Source: Planctomycetota bacterium (GTDB lineage: Bacteria > Planctomycetota > Phycisphaerae > Sedimentisphaerales > Anaerobacaceae). From it: a stretch of 34,049 nt of DNA. The notes under the pieces are model-generated. The model did not search any database. It was given only the letters and a program-made list of their open reading frames with translations, and was not told the DNA's origin. Made by a program: the position numbers and the translations under genes. The stretch lies in assembly GCA_019456195.1 (NCBI GenBank), contig VRUK01000060.1, positions 1 through 34,049 of the forward strand, written 5' to 3'. This document shows positions 25,403 to 34,049 of the stretch, piece by piece (within the stretch, counting starts at the first letter, position 1; the number at the start of each line of letters is the position of its first letter).

Positions 25403-27193
25403 TTATTCATCCGTGCGTTCAGAAATAGCAGGTAAAGCAGTGCTGACCTGACGAAGTTCCAGCACGGTCCCCATAGTCTGGGCCAACTCGGCCATGGAAA
25501 TATTGAAGTCGACAATAGCCTTTATATGGGCCCGCTGAGCCTCCGCCAGAGCGGCCTGTGCCTGAAGTTTGACCAGAAGAAATTCTGGCGTTAGTCTTTC
25601 CCTGACCGGTTCCGAATCCTCCACTGCCTGTAGATGAATTCTTGACGCCTCGGCAGCGTCGGCTTGAAGTTGTATCTCCGCAAGGTTCGTCTCAATCAAT
25701 CTCATCCTCCCCCTGGCCTGTATCGCCACCTGATCGGCAAGATTCTGCAAAGTGGAAACAGCCTTTCTGCGTTCAAGTCTTCTGCGGAGTAATTCGGCTT
25801 CTCGCTGACGGTTCCCAAGCGGAAATTCAAAAGACAAACCAACCGCATAACTGACATAGTCACCGCGATTGAAATTGTCCTGTGCCGAGCCCTGGCTATG
25901 GCTAATACCCTGTAATCTGCTCGAAGCAATCAAATCCAACCGGGACATCTCCTGGTTTTCCGCGACACGGATGTTAATATCAGCAACAGCAACGGCCACC
26001 CGGGCCTGCTGCATGACTGGATTTTTCTTCATGGCCAGCCTAAGAATATCAGACTGCTCAAGTTCGGCCGTCATCACGGCCGGAGAAGTCTGGGGTAGAA
26101 TTTCCAGCTCATCGAGCAGGCTTACCTGCGGGTCGGCCATCAATCTAAGCAATGCATCCTGTGCGTCTATAACCGCTCTACTTGCCTGAAGCAGTATAGC
26201 CTCACGGGATTTTGCAGAAGCCGCCATCTGCTTGATCTGCACGTCAGTTGCGTCAATCTCTTGTCGGCCTAACACTTTTGTAAATGTCTGACGTGTTCTT
26301 TCCAATAGTTTCTGTAGAATCTCAAAGTCCCGGCGAGCCTGCAGAAGCCGCCAATACGCCGATATGACCTGCGTCGAAACATCTTCGGCCTTTTGACGAA
26401 AACCAAGAACAGCAACATCATGATTGAGCCTGGCTATGTTCACGCCCGCAAGATTAGTCTGCTTCCATGCGTCACGCAGAAGCGGCTGCTTAACCTGAAA
26501 AGCAAGTATCGGCTCATATCTTGTGGGCAATGACCTGTTGGATAAATCGTCCCAGCTTCGGGTTAAGGCATAGCTCAAAGACCATTCCGAGCCGGTGACG
26601 CCTTTCTGCTTGATTCCCGATTCTAATAAACGAACATCCGATTGGCCGGGCTGAAAAATACTGTTAACAGGATTATCGTCCTGCTCGTAATTCATGCTTC
26701 CGAAGGCGGTCACGTCAAATTCCGCGGCAGCTTTGGTTATGTCCTGTTTGGCTATAGAAGGATCGAAACTCACTACTCTGATTTCAGGGCTGTTGGCAAG
26801 AGCCCTGACTATGGCCTGTTCGATTGTAAGGGTGATAATCTTTCTGCCCGTGTTGGGGTCAATAACAATTTCAACATCTTCCAGAATCCCATCAGGAGTT
26901 GGAATTGGTTTAAGCAGAGCCAAAGATTGCAGCGGGTCGGCTCGCTGCTGGGGACCTTTATCAGACAGAGCCTGCTGATAAGAAGCCAGAGCACTCTGTT
27001 CATCAACTTCATCGGAAACACAACCTGCTAATTGGGCTATCAGTAAAATAAAGAGAATACAGGACAGAGGACAAAAAATAGATAATAGATAACCTGATTT
27101 TGCCGTAAGGCATCCTGAGGACTGACTTTTGACTTCCGGTACACCTGGATTTGAACGATTGGCAACTATAAAAGCATCTCCTTTAGGACTCAT
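25403..27193 (-). CDS. TolC-family outer membrane efflux/secretion lipoprotein
   Basis: This 596-residue protein has two outer-membrane-efflux (OEP) repeats, the architecture of TolC-type trimeric channels. A polar leader of about 35 residues precedes a hydrophobic stretch (LLSIFCPLSCILFILLIAQLAGC) with a lipobox at Cys58 (LAGC), so the mature form is probably a lipoprotein. Long helical segments (KQMAASAKSREAILLQASRAVIDAQDALLRL and IQLQADAAEASRIHLQAVEDSEPVRERL) alternate with strand-like parts (YVSYAVGLSFEFPLGNRQREAELL). The start has GAGGAG seven bases upstream. It follows the HlyD gene by 15 bases on the same strand. No pump gene accompanies them, so they probably serve machinery encoded elsewhere, the SecA-like operon being the nearest candidate. 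Confidence 0.85.
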   Translation of the reverse strand: MSPKGDAFIVANRSNPGVPEVKSQSSGCLTAKSGYLLSIFCPLSCILFILLIAQLAGCVSDEVDEQSALASYQQALSDKGPQQRADPLQSLALLKPIPTPDGILEDVEIVIDPNTGRKIITLTIEQAIVRALANSPEIRVVSFDPSIAKQDITKAAAEFDVTAFGSMNYEQDDNPVNSIFQPGQSDVRLLESGIKQKGVTGSEWSLSYALTRSWDDLSNRSLPTRYEPILAFQVKQPLLRDAWKQTNLAGVNIARLNHDVAVLGFRQKAEDVSTQVISAYWRLLQARRDFEILQKLLERTRQTFTKVLGRQEIDATDVQIKQMAASAKSREAILLQASRAVIDAQDALLRLMADPQVSLLDELEILPQTSPAVMTAELEQSDILRLAMKKNPVMQQARVAVAVADINIRVAENQEMSRLDLIASSRLQGISHSQGSAQDNFNRGDYVSYAVGLSFEFPLGNRQREAELLRRRLERRKAVSTLQNLADQVAIQARGRMRLIETNLAEIQLQADAAEASRIHLQAVEDSEPVRERLTPEFLLVKLQAQAALAEAQRAHIKAIVDFNISMAELAQTMGTVLELRQVSTALPAISERTDE

Positions 27194-27208
27194 TTAAAAC
27201 TCCTCAAT

Positions 27209-28084
27209 CTATCTTCTTGAAGCCGAGAAAATAATCTCAACATGCTCACCGGCCGGCCTGCTCGATTTGTTAGGCACTTCTATGCGAACTCTCAACGTTC
27301 CACTGGCCGCATCGGCGACTGCGGCTATGTAAATAATGCTTCCTTCCACCGACACCCTGTTCGGGTTCGGAAACAGAACCTTTGCCTTTTTTCCGGCACT
27401 TAGATCCATGGCCTGGATTAAAGGTACGGGAACATCAATCCAGAGCGGATCGGTCTGGACAACACGAACCACATCAGTCATGGCATTAATTGATTCACCG
27501 GCCTCGACATGAATTTTTTCAATCCTTCCATCTATCGGACTGGCCAGACGCATCTTTTCAACCTGCACCTTTGCTTCATCGTATTTTCTCTCGGCCTGTT
27601 CGTGTTCGAACCTGGCTAGCTGAAGTGACAACTCGGCCATCTTAACACTTAACTTGGCATGTTCTACCTCCAACTCCGTTGCCGCATTCTGAGCGGCCGC
27701 TTTTTCCAGCTTCTGAAGGTCAACTTTTTTCTGGGCTAAAGATGCATTACTGGCCTGTATTTGCGTAGTATCGGCGCTTGCCGCCTGGAGCTGAGCAAGC
27801 TGTATCTGCTCGACAGCATCGTCCTGCTGGGCAAGCACCTGTCCGGTTTTTATCCACGCACCTTCGGTGAAATGAACTTTGGCAATACGTCCCGGAAGAA
27901 CATACGACAGAGTTATATCCGAGCTGGGATTAGTAATTGCTCTTACTCTCGAATCTAATGGTGCGGCTCCACCCATCAGGGGTTCCAGGTACAACACATT
28001 AAGCAACACAACACAAATAATACCTGTCGCGACATAGCCGCGACACGACGGGTAAAAATCCATAAAGCTTTTTTTCAGAACCAT
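27209..28084 (-). CDS. HlyD/MFP-type periplasmic adaptor protein
   Basis: This 291-residue inner membrane adaptor has an N-terminal helix (GYVATGIICVVLLNVLYL). Then come a lipoyl half-motif (VLPGRIAKVHFTEGAWIKTGQVLAQ), a long alpha-hairpin with coiled-coil character (about residues 95-175), the second half-motif (LASPIDGRIEKIHVEAGESI) and a beta-barrel ending near residue 290. The Met at 28084 is chosen because GAGG lies nine bases upstream and the preceding in-frame codon is GTG within that site. It is the first gene of a two-gene operon with the TolC-like channel. It is short for the family and lacks the usual C-terminal membrane-proximal domain. It is divergent from the LEPR-XLL protein gene. 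Confidence 0.85.
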   Translation of the reverse strand: MVLKKSFMDFYPSCRGYVATGIICVVLLNVLYLEPLMGGAAPLDSRVRAITNPSSDITLSYVLPGRIAKVHFTEGAWIKTGQVLAQQDDAVEQIQLAQLQAASADTTQIQASNASLAQKKVDLQKLEKAAAQNAATELEVEHAKLSVKMAELSLQLARFEHEQAERKYDEAKVQVEKMRLASPIDGRIEKIHVEAGESINAMTDVVRVVQTDPLWIDVPVPLIQAMDLSAGKKAKVLFPNPNRVSVEGSIIYIAAVADAASGTLRVRIEVPNKSSRPAGEHVEIIFSASRR

Positions 28085-28431
28085 AATATAAAACCTCACT
28101 TATCTGATAAATTTACTCTATCATTATATCCATATATCGGACAAAAATGCAATTGAAATTGCGCATCCCTATTTATCGGAACTTTCAATCGTTCGCTTTA
28201 TTTCCAATTTCATCGGAACCCGGCAGCCGTATTACCATACCCGCTGCTGCATCTCTTATTTCTTATAAAAATGTAATCATATCCAGAATATCATCACTTA
28301 AAGCCAAAAAAAAACGTTACTTTCAGATACAGGCTGGCACTTCTATATAGTTTCAAACATAAAAAAGGAAGGATTGATTGTACAAAACTTTTTTAAAGAC
28401 ACGTGATGATGCCATTATGGAGGAAGACAAA
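28085..28431. other. Divergent intergenic region between the adaptor/TolC operon and the LEPR-XLL gene
   Basis: The minus-strand promoter at 28123-28152 lies here. A plus-strand open frame at 28147-28350 has no ribosome binding site or recognisable content and is probably not a gene. AT-rich stretches near 28260-28310 could hold the LEPR-XLL promoter, but no hexamer pair is convincing. Confidence 0.45.
28123..28162 (-). promoter_or_regulatory. Promoter of the adaptor/TolC operon with overlapping palindrome
   Basis: On the minus strand a perfect -10 box TATAAT lies at 28123-28128, 39 bases before the adaptor ATG. A weaker -35 box TTGCAT lies at 28147-28152, with 18 bases between them. The palindrome GCAATT-GA-AATTGC at 28149-28162 overlaps the -35 box, a position suited to a repressor site. 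Confidence 0.5.
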
Positions 28432-31400
28432 ATGAAGCGTATATGGAAAATGCTGAGAGGTAATCGCTGCTCACAGAAACAACAACCCATCCACGGGAAA
28501 CCCGTATTTGAGAATCTTGAACCAAGGCTCCTATTGAATGCGGTTCCTTATATACAGGACTTCAGCCTTGGCAAGCCCGATGCGGCCGCTGGCTGGGACT
28601 ACTACTCGGACAACGAGGGGCGGATTGAGGTCGTTAGCGGCCGTTTGCAAATGGATGATACGGCAGGCAACAGTATCTACTCTTCAAATGAGGCGATTTT
28701 GCATGTGGACCTGACCGGCAAGACCGGTGTAACACTGACGCTGGACCACTGGAGCCTGGCAGATGAGAATGATGCCCTTCCCGACAGCTTCGCGGGCCAG
28801 TTTAAGGGCGATGGGATAGCCTTGAGTGTCGATGGTCTGAACTGGGTGAAAGTAACAGATCTGACCATTAATTTCACTAATCAATCTTTCAAACTGGATT
28901 CTGCCCTTGAGCAGGCCAAAATCGCCGCCAACAGTGCGGACGTTTCGGATGTTCAAATCAAGTTCCAGCAGTATGACAATTACTCCGCGTCCACAGATGG
29001 GCGACAATTCGATAATATCAAGATCCAGTCTACAACAGTCGTTGCCCAGGCGGTTCCTTATTTACAGGATTTCACCCTAGGCCAGCCCGATGCCACCGGA
29101 GGCTGGGAATATTACTCGGACAGCGAAGGCCGAATCCAGGTTGTCAGCGGCCGTCTGCGTATGGACGACATTGCAGGAAACAGCATCTACTCTTCGAATG
29201 AGGCAATTTTACATGTGAATTTAACCAATACGACCGGTGTAACACTGACGCTGGACCACTGGAGCCTGGCTGATGAGGCAAATCCTCTTCCCAGCAGTTT
29301 TTTAGGCCAGTATAAAGGCGATGTGATAGCGTTAAGTGTTGATGGTCAGAACTGGGTCAAGGTAACGGACCTGAACGCTAATTTTACCAATCAATCATTT
29401 GACCTGGATACTATTATTCAGCAGGCCAAGATCGCCGCCGGCAGTACTGACATTTCGAATGTTAGAATCAAATTCCAGCAATATGACAATTATTCCGCGA
29501 ACACAGATGGCCGTGAATTCGATAATATCAAGGTCAAAGCCACTTCGATTGCTCCAGAAATGGCTGTTCTGGGTAATGGTCAAATCATTGTTGACGGGGA
29601 TACTACCCCGAATTCTACCGACCATACGAACTTTGGCAGTATTTTCCAAGGCGGTTCTATAGTGCGAACGTTTACAATAATGAACACTGGCGCTGCCGCT
29701 CTTAACATTTCGGGTGTTCAATGGACAGGTAGTTCAGACTTTAACGTGGTCCAGCAGCCAGCTTCTGTGGTTGCCGAAAATGGAGGAACTACAACATTCA
29801 AGATACAGTTTGCACCCAGCAAGTCCGGCCTTCATACCGCGACGATTCTGATTGCCAACGATGATGCTAATGAGAATCCGTACGACTTCGTGATTCAGGG
29901 CACCGGCCTGACTGTCCCAACTGAGCCGGAGATAGACGTTATAGGTAACGGTTATATCATTGTTGACGGGGATACCACCCCGAATTCTATCGACCATACG
30001 AACTTTGGAAGTGTTCAACAGGGCAGTTCTACCGTGCGAACGTTTACAATAATGAACACCGGAACAGCCACTCTTAACATCACGAGCGTTCAACGGACAG
30101 GGAGCTCAGACTTTAGCGTAGTCCAGCAGCCCGCTTCTGTCGTTGCAGCCAATGGAGGAACCACAACATTTAAGATACAGTTTGCACCCAACAGCTCCGG
30201 CCTTCGTACCGCAACGATTCAGATTGCCAATAACGACAGTAACGAAAATCCATACGATTTTGTGATTCAGGGTACTGGCCTGGCTATCCCAACCGTGCCG
30301 CAGGCTATTCCTTATATACAGACATTCAGCCAGGGCAAACCCGATGGTAGCGATGGTTGGGAGTATTTTTCCGACATAGATGGCAGAATCCAAGTCGTAA
30401 ACGGCCGTCTGCGTATGGATGATTCAACCGTAGATTCTATTAAGTCTCTTAATGAGGCAATTTTGCATGTGAATTTGACCGGCAAAACCGGGATTACACT
30501 GACACTGGATCACTGGAGCCTAGCCGATGAGGTTGACACTATTGCCGATAGCTTTATAGGCCATTTAAAAGGCGATGGGATAGCTTTAAGCGTCGATGGC
30601 CTGAACTGGGTGAAGGTAACAGATCTTTCTGTTAATTTCACAAATCAGACGTTCACCTTAGATACACTACTGCAACAAGCCAAAATAGCTGCCGGCAGTA
30701 CAGACGTTTCAAATGTTAGAATCAAATTCCAGCAGTTTGATAATCAATCCGCGAACACAGATGGACGTGAATTCGACAACATTGTTGTCAATTTCGGCAC
30801 TAATCAGGCACCTGTTATCTCCTCAGTTACGGCCAGTCCATCTGCAATTTCAGATACAGATACTTCCCAGTTACAGGTAATTGCATATGACCCGGATAGC
30901 GGCCCTAATCCGTTGACATATACTTGGTCTGTACCTACGGGTGCTGGTAGTCTGAACAATGCAAATATTGTCAATCCGATATACACACCGCCGGATGTGA
31001 ATGCCACACAGACTTTTACACTGACAGTCAAGGTCTCAGACGGTGCAAACATAACTTCAAAAACGGTCGACATTACGGTAACGGACTCAATCCCTGTTAA
31101 TCAGGCGCCAGTTATCTCCTCTGTTACGGCCAGTCCATCTACAATCTCAGATACAGAGACTTCTCAGTTGCAGGTGACAGCGAGCGACCCGGATAATGGT
31201 CCTAATGCGTTGACTTATAGCTGGACCGTACTATCCGGCCAGGGCAGTCTGAACAATCTTAACTCAGCCAATCCGATATACACCCCGCCGGATGTGAATA
31301 CCACACAGACCTTCATACTGACCGCTAAGGTCTTCGACGGCGCGGCCGTAACCTCAAAAATAGTTAACATTACGGTAACAGACTCAATTCCCGGCCCCCA

Positions 31401-32823
31401 GATACTTCTATCAGAGGACTTCAATGATAGCAATCACAGCGGCTGGACACTTGTAGATCAGGGCACTCAAGGTGGCTCAATGGCCTGGTCGGCCGCAACC
31501 GGCGTTATGGTCCAAAGCTCAAATGTCCACACGCCAACTTTTGATGGGGTGGCTAGATTAGGAACATATGCACACTGGCAGGCCGGCACCGGCTGGACAG
31601 ACTATACAGCGGCTGCCACCATTAAATCCAATGACAATGACATTATCGGTATAATGTTCCGCTATCAGGATGAGAATAACTACTATAGGTTTACATGGGA
31701 CAAAGAGCGGGGCACTCGTAACCTGGTTAAAAACGAAAATGGCCAGTTTACCATCCTGGCACAAGATTCCGTTCCATACGTTACGGGCAAGAGTTATCAG
31801 GTTAAGATTGCCGCCCAGGGCAGCTCATTAAATGTCTCTATAGACGGCAGCCCAGTTTTCTCGGTAAACGACAGCACCTTTTCATACGGGTCAATAGCGT
31901 TATACAGCTGGGGTAATACTGGCAGTTACTTTGATGATATCTTAGTTGAGGGTTTGTCCGGAGCCAATCAGGCACCTGTTATCTCATTAGTGACGGCCAG
32001 TCCATCTGAAATTTTAGATACAGAGACTTCTCAATTACAAGTAGTTGCATATGACCCGGATAGCAGTCCTAATCCGTTGACATATACTTGGTCTGTACCT
32101 ACGGGTGCTGGTAGTCTGAACTATGCAGATATAGTCAATCCGATATACACCCCGCCGGACGTGAGTGCTACACAGGTCTTTACTCTGACGGTTGAGGTCT
32201 CAGACGGCGCGGCCATAACCTCAAAGACAGTCAATATTACAGTAAAAGACACACTTCCCGGTTCCCAGATACTTCTTTCCGAGGACTTTACCGATGGCAA
32301 TTATGATGGCTGGTCACTTGTAGATCAGGGTACTCAAGGTGGCCCCATGGCCTGGTCGGCCACAACCGGCGTTATGGTCCAAAGCTCAAATGTCCACACG
32401 CCAACTTTTGATGGGGTGGCTCGATTAGGAACATACGCATACTGGCAGGCCGGCACCGGCTGGACAGATTATACAGCGTCGGTCACGATGAAGTCCAATG
32501 ACAATGACATTATGGGTATAATGTTCCGCTATCAGGATGAGAACAACTACTACAGGTTTACCTGGGATAAAGAGCGGGGCACTCGTAACCTGGTTAAAAA
32601 CGAAAACGGCCAGTTTACTATCCTGGCGCAAGATTCCGTTCCGTATGTTACAGGCAAGAGTTATCAGGTTAAGATTGCCGCCCAGGGCAGCTTATTACAG
32701 GTCTCTATAGACGGCAGCCCTGTTTTCTCAGTAAACGACAGCACCTTTTCGTCCGGGACTATAGCGTTATATAGCTGGGGTAATACGGGCAGTTACTTCG
32801 ATGATATCATGGTATCATCGTAG
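28432..32823 (+). CDS. LEPR-XLL domain giant-type extracellular repeat protein
   Basis: This 1463-residue protein has the LEPR-XLL motif (LEPRLLL, residues 29-35) after a basic N-terminus (KRIWKMLRGNR) and no hydrophobic signal peptide. The motif is known from N-termini of large planctomycete surface proteins and is thought to be a sorting signal. The start at 28432 has GGAGGA eight bases upstream; an in-frame TTG at 28378 also has a fair site but gives an atypical leader. The remainder is modular: A1 (37-200), A2 (207-370), choice-of-anchor-D/ASH-like D1 and D2 (376-496, 500-620), A3 (624-788), Ig/PKD-like modules (791-887, 890-986), LamG-like L1 (990-1173), another Ig-like module (1179-1275) and L2 (1280-1463). 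L1 and L2 are nearly identical. No catalytic or C-terminal sorting domain is seen, so binding or adhesion is likely. Confidence 0.8.
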   Translation: MKRIWKMLRGNRCSQKQQPIHGKPVFENLEPRLLLNAVPYIQDFSLGKPDAAAGWDYYSDNEGRIEVVSGRLQMDDTAGNSIYSSNEAILHVDLTGKTGVTLTLDHWSLADENDALPDSFAGQFKGDGIALSVDGLNWVKVTDLTINFTNQSFKLDSALEQAKIAANSADVSDVQIKFQQYDNYSASTDGRQFDNIKIQSTTVVAQAVPYLQDFTLGQPDATGGWEYYSDSEGRIQVVSGRLRMDDIAGNSIYSSNEAILHVNLTNTTGVTLTLDHWSLADEANPLPSSFLGQYKGDVIALSVDGQNWVKVTDLNANFTNQSFDLDTIIQQAKIAAGSTDISNVRIKFQQYDNYSANTDGREFDNIKVKATSIAPEMAVLGNGQIIVDGDTTPNSTDHTNFGSIFQGGSIVRTFTIMNTGAAALNISGVQWTGSSDFNVVQQPASVVAENGGTTTFKIQFAPSKSGLHTATILIANDDANENPYDFVIQGTGLTVPTEPEIDVIGNGYIIVDGDTTPNSIDHTNFGSVQQGSSTVRTFTIMNTGTATLNITSVQRTGSSDFSVVQQPASVVAANGGTTTFKIQFAPNSSGLRTATIQIANNDSNENPYDFVIQGTGLAIPTVPQAIPYIQTFSQGKPDGSDGWEYFSDIDGRIQVVNGRLRMDDSTVDSIKSLNEAILHVNLTGKTGITLTLDHWSLADEVDTIADSFIGHLKGDGIALSVDGLNWVKVTDLSVNFTNQTFTLDTLLQQAKIAAGSTDVSNVRIKFQQFDNQSANTDGREFDNIVVNFGTNQAPVISSVTASPSAISDTDTSQLQVIAYDPDSGPNPLTYTWSVPTGAGSLNNANIVNPIYTPPDVNATQTFTLTVKVSDGANITSKTVDITVTDSIPVNQAPVISSVTASPSTISDTETSQLQVTASDPDNGPNALTYSWTVLSGQGSLNNLNSANPIYTPPDVNTTQTFILTAKVFDGAAVTSKIVNITVTDSIPGPQILLSEDFNDSNHSGWTLVDQGTQGGSMAWSAATGVMVQSSNVHTPTFDGVARLGTYAHWQAGTGWTDYTAAATIKSNDNDIIGIMFRYQDENNYYRFTWDKERGTRNLVKNENGQFTILAQDSVPYVTGKSYQVKIAAQGSSLNVSIDGSPVFSVNDSTFSYGSIALYSWGNTGSYFDDILVEGLSGANQAPVISLVTASPSEILDTETSQLQVVAYDPDSSPNPLTYTWSVPTGAGSLNYADIVNPIYTPPDVSATQVFTLTVEVSDGAAITSKTVNITVKDTLPGSQILLSEDFTDGNYDGWSLVDQGTQGGPMAWSATTGVMVQSSNVHTPTFDGVARLGTYAYWQAGTGWTDYTASVTMKSNDNDIMGIMFRYQDENNYYRFTWDKERGTRNLVKNENGQFTILAQDSVPYVTGKSYQVKIAAQGSLLQVSIDGSPVFSVNDSTFSSGTIALYSWGNTGSYFDDIMVSS

Positions 32824-32899
32824 AAAATCGCACCTATATGTAAACAAAGAGTACTTCAATGCTGTTGCGGTTCTAAAGCTATGAAAAACGTATGTACAG

Positions 32900-32927
32900 A
32901 TTTCTTATAAGAAATAGTTAGTTTTTT
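32900..32927 (+). terminator. AT-rich hairpin with U-run, weak terminator or leader structure
   Basis: ATTTCT (32900-32905) and AGAAAT (32910-32915) form a six-pair stem with a TATA loop, followed by six T at 32922-32927. The T-run abuts the ribosome binding site of the next gene, so it may instead be a leader structure. Confidence 0.3.
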
Positions 32928-32940
32928 GGAGGACCAAATT

Positions 32941-34049
32941 ATGAAAGGTTACAAAATAAAATGGGCGCTGATATGTATTCTGGTAGTTATATTTTATATC
33001 ACTAACTTTGTTGAAGCCCAGCCAATGAGCCCGCCCTCAAATAATAATTGTCAAAATGCGATGCGTATAGGAGAGGTTATTAACCAGGCATTCAACACTT
33101 CATATGCAACTTTCGACGGTACAGGACACTGCACGAGCAGCCCGAATATCTGGTATCGTTATACTGCTTTACGCAGCTGTAATGTTACTGTCAGCCTCTG
33201 TGGAAGCAATTACGATACAGCATTGACAATCTATAGAGGTTCTGAGTGCTTTCCTGAGCAAGATAATATGATCGGGTGCAATGATGACGCCTGCGGCCGA
33301 CAATCCGAAATCACTTTCCCGGCGACAGCCGGTAATGAGTACCTGATTGAAGTCGGTGGATTCGGAGTCAGCATCGGCACCGGGGTAATAAGTATCAGTT
33401 GCGATTCGGAACCGCCAGTAAACCTTAACAACGATGACTGTCAGAACGCAAAACTAATCGGCAACGTAACCGGCCTGACGTTCGACACCAGCAATTCAAC
33501 ATTTGACGGCCCCGGCCACTGTTTGACAAGTCCGAACATCTGGTATATCTATACAGCTACATGCACGGGCGAAGCCATAGTCAGCCTGTGCGGCAGCGGC
33601 TACGATACCAAGATGGCCGTCTATAGCGGAGGAGGCTGTAATCCTTCACTCAACAGACTGATAGAATGCAACGACGACGGCTGCGGCTGGCAATCCGAGA
33701 TAATCCTTGATGTAACCGCCGGACAGCAGTACCTCATCGAAGTCGGCGGATTCGGCGACAACACCGGTCAGGGGCTGATAAGTGTCAGTTGTGAGGGCTC
33801 AGTACCAACATCACAATCAGACCTCGGTGACGCACCGGATAGTACCAACAATTTCGGGCGTAATATGACCGCATATCCCAAGGGAGGCCCTTCGGGAGTC
33901 AGGGCCCATTATCCGACCGTCTTTAACGACGGCAGAACCACAGGTCCTTTCGGTCCGATTCACCTGAATGCTCAGGCAGTGGTGGCCCATCTGGGTAAGA
34001 ATATTACCGGTGAAAATGAGGCCGACACAGGCCCGGACCAGGACATCAC
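32941..34049 (+). CDS. Partial exported Cys-rich repeat protein (cut by the window end)
   Basis: The frame stays open from the ATG at 32941 to the end of the window (369 codons seen, C-terminus missing). GGAGG lies nine bases upstream. A normal signal peptide (KIKWALICILVVIFYITNFVEA) ends near residue 26. Two repeats of about 120 residues follow (roughly 36-155 and 160-280), each with a beginning like NNNCQNA or NDDCQNA, SPNIWY, VSLCGS-YDT, IECNDD-CG-QSEI, YLIEVGGFG and ISVSC-type end. They resemble pre-peptidase-C-terminal-like beta-sandwiches, and the paired cysteines suggest disulphides. The visible end (DLGDAPDSTN, then ADTGPDQD) is a motif set common in planctomycete extracellular proteins. 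Unlike its neighbour it uses a classical Sec signal. Function is unknown. Confidence 0.8.
   Translation, partial: MKGYKIKWALICILVVIFYITNFVEAQPMSPPSNNNCQNAMRIGEVINQAFNTSYATFDGTGHCTSSPNIWYRYTALRSCNVTVSLCGSNYDTALTIYRGSECFPEQDNMIGCNDDACGRQSEITFPATAGNEYLIEVGGFGVSIGTGVISISCDSEPPVNLNNDDCQNAKLIGNVTGLTFDTSNSTFDGPGHCLTSPNIWYIYTATCTGEAIVSLCGSGYDTKMAVYSGGGCNPSLNRLIECNDDGCGWQSEIILDVTAGQQYLIEVGGFGDNTGQGLISVSCEGSVPTSQSDLGDAPDSTNNFGRNMTAYPKGGPSGVRAHYPTVFNDGRTTGPFGPIHLNAQAVVAHLGKNITGENEADTGPDQDI

Noticed and set aside
25403..28084. Ordinary RND or ABC multidrug efflux operon
   Set aside because: No RND transporter or ABC ATPase gene is next to the adaptor and channel in this window.
28534..32823. CRISPR-like or satellite repeats
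   Set aside because: The repetition is explained by in-frame protein modules of 97-185 residues; there are no short repeats with unique spacers anywhere in the window.

Overview
The window most resembles a chromosomal segment of a planctomycete, probably an anaerobic Phycisphaerae or Sedimentisphaerales-like polysaccharide degrader. This is inferred from protein style, not from a marker gene. The clues are a LEPR-XLL sorting motif on a large exported protein, a LamG protein ending in a DDIRLYAR-type tail, a hydrazine-synthase-alpha-like tri-CXXCH propeller protein, Tat-exported Gfo/Idh oxidoreductase and (alpha/alpha)6 hydrolase, and a tungsten-type aldehyde ferredoxin oxidoreductase.

Layout. 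Positions 1-11.4 kb (mostly minus strand) form a loose carbohydrate-utilisation region: a Tat-exported Gfo/Idh/MocA oxidoreductase (443-1819), a secreted feruloyl-esterase-like hydrolase (2168-3034) with the 3' remnant of a second copy beside it, a secreted S33/TAP-like hydrolase (3449-4954), an intact IS30-family element (about 5048-6166), an orphan 98-aa ORF, a large secreted glycoside-hydrolase-like protein (6561-8732) and a secreted LamG/fibronectin-like binding protein (8965-11103). Next come a four-helix membrane protein (11424-11819) and the HzsA-like triple-CXXCH protein (11883-14381).

From 14.4 kb the picture changes. A plus-strand operon encodes a GAF-domain/HlyD membrane fusion protein (14479-16359), a PqqD-like/M50 site-2-protease/HlyD fusion (16375-18561), a short SecA-like ATPase without the usual C-terminal third (18564-20549), and a Tat-exported MGH1/GH63-like hydrolase (20560-21903). 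An aldehyde ferredoxin oxidoreductase with its MoaD/ThiS-like partner follows (22146-24183), then a convergent DUF3326 gene (24330-25304). On the minus strand is a TolC-like outer membrane lipoprotein plus a second HlyD adaptor (25403-28084). Divergent from that pair lies a 1463-aa LEPR-XLL repeat protein (28432-32823), followed by a second exported repeat protein that runs off the window (32941 to end).

The most interesting reading is that 14.5-32.8 kb holds the parts of a dedicated export route: a SecA-type motor, a membrane protease carrying a PqqD-like peptide-recognition fold and an adaptor arm, two more HlyD-type adaptors, a TolC channel, and a plausible client with a LEPR-XLL leader instead of a normal signal peptide. 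No ABC or RND pump is encoded here. The grouping is a hypothesis from domain content and proximity; each domain assignment is firmer than the system as a whole.
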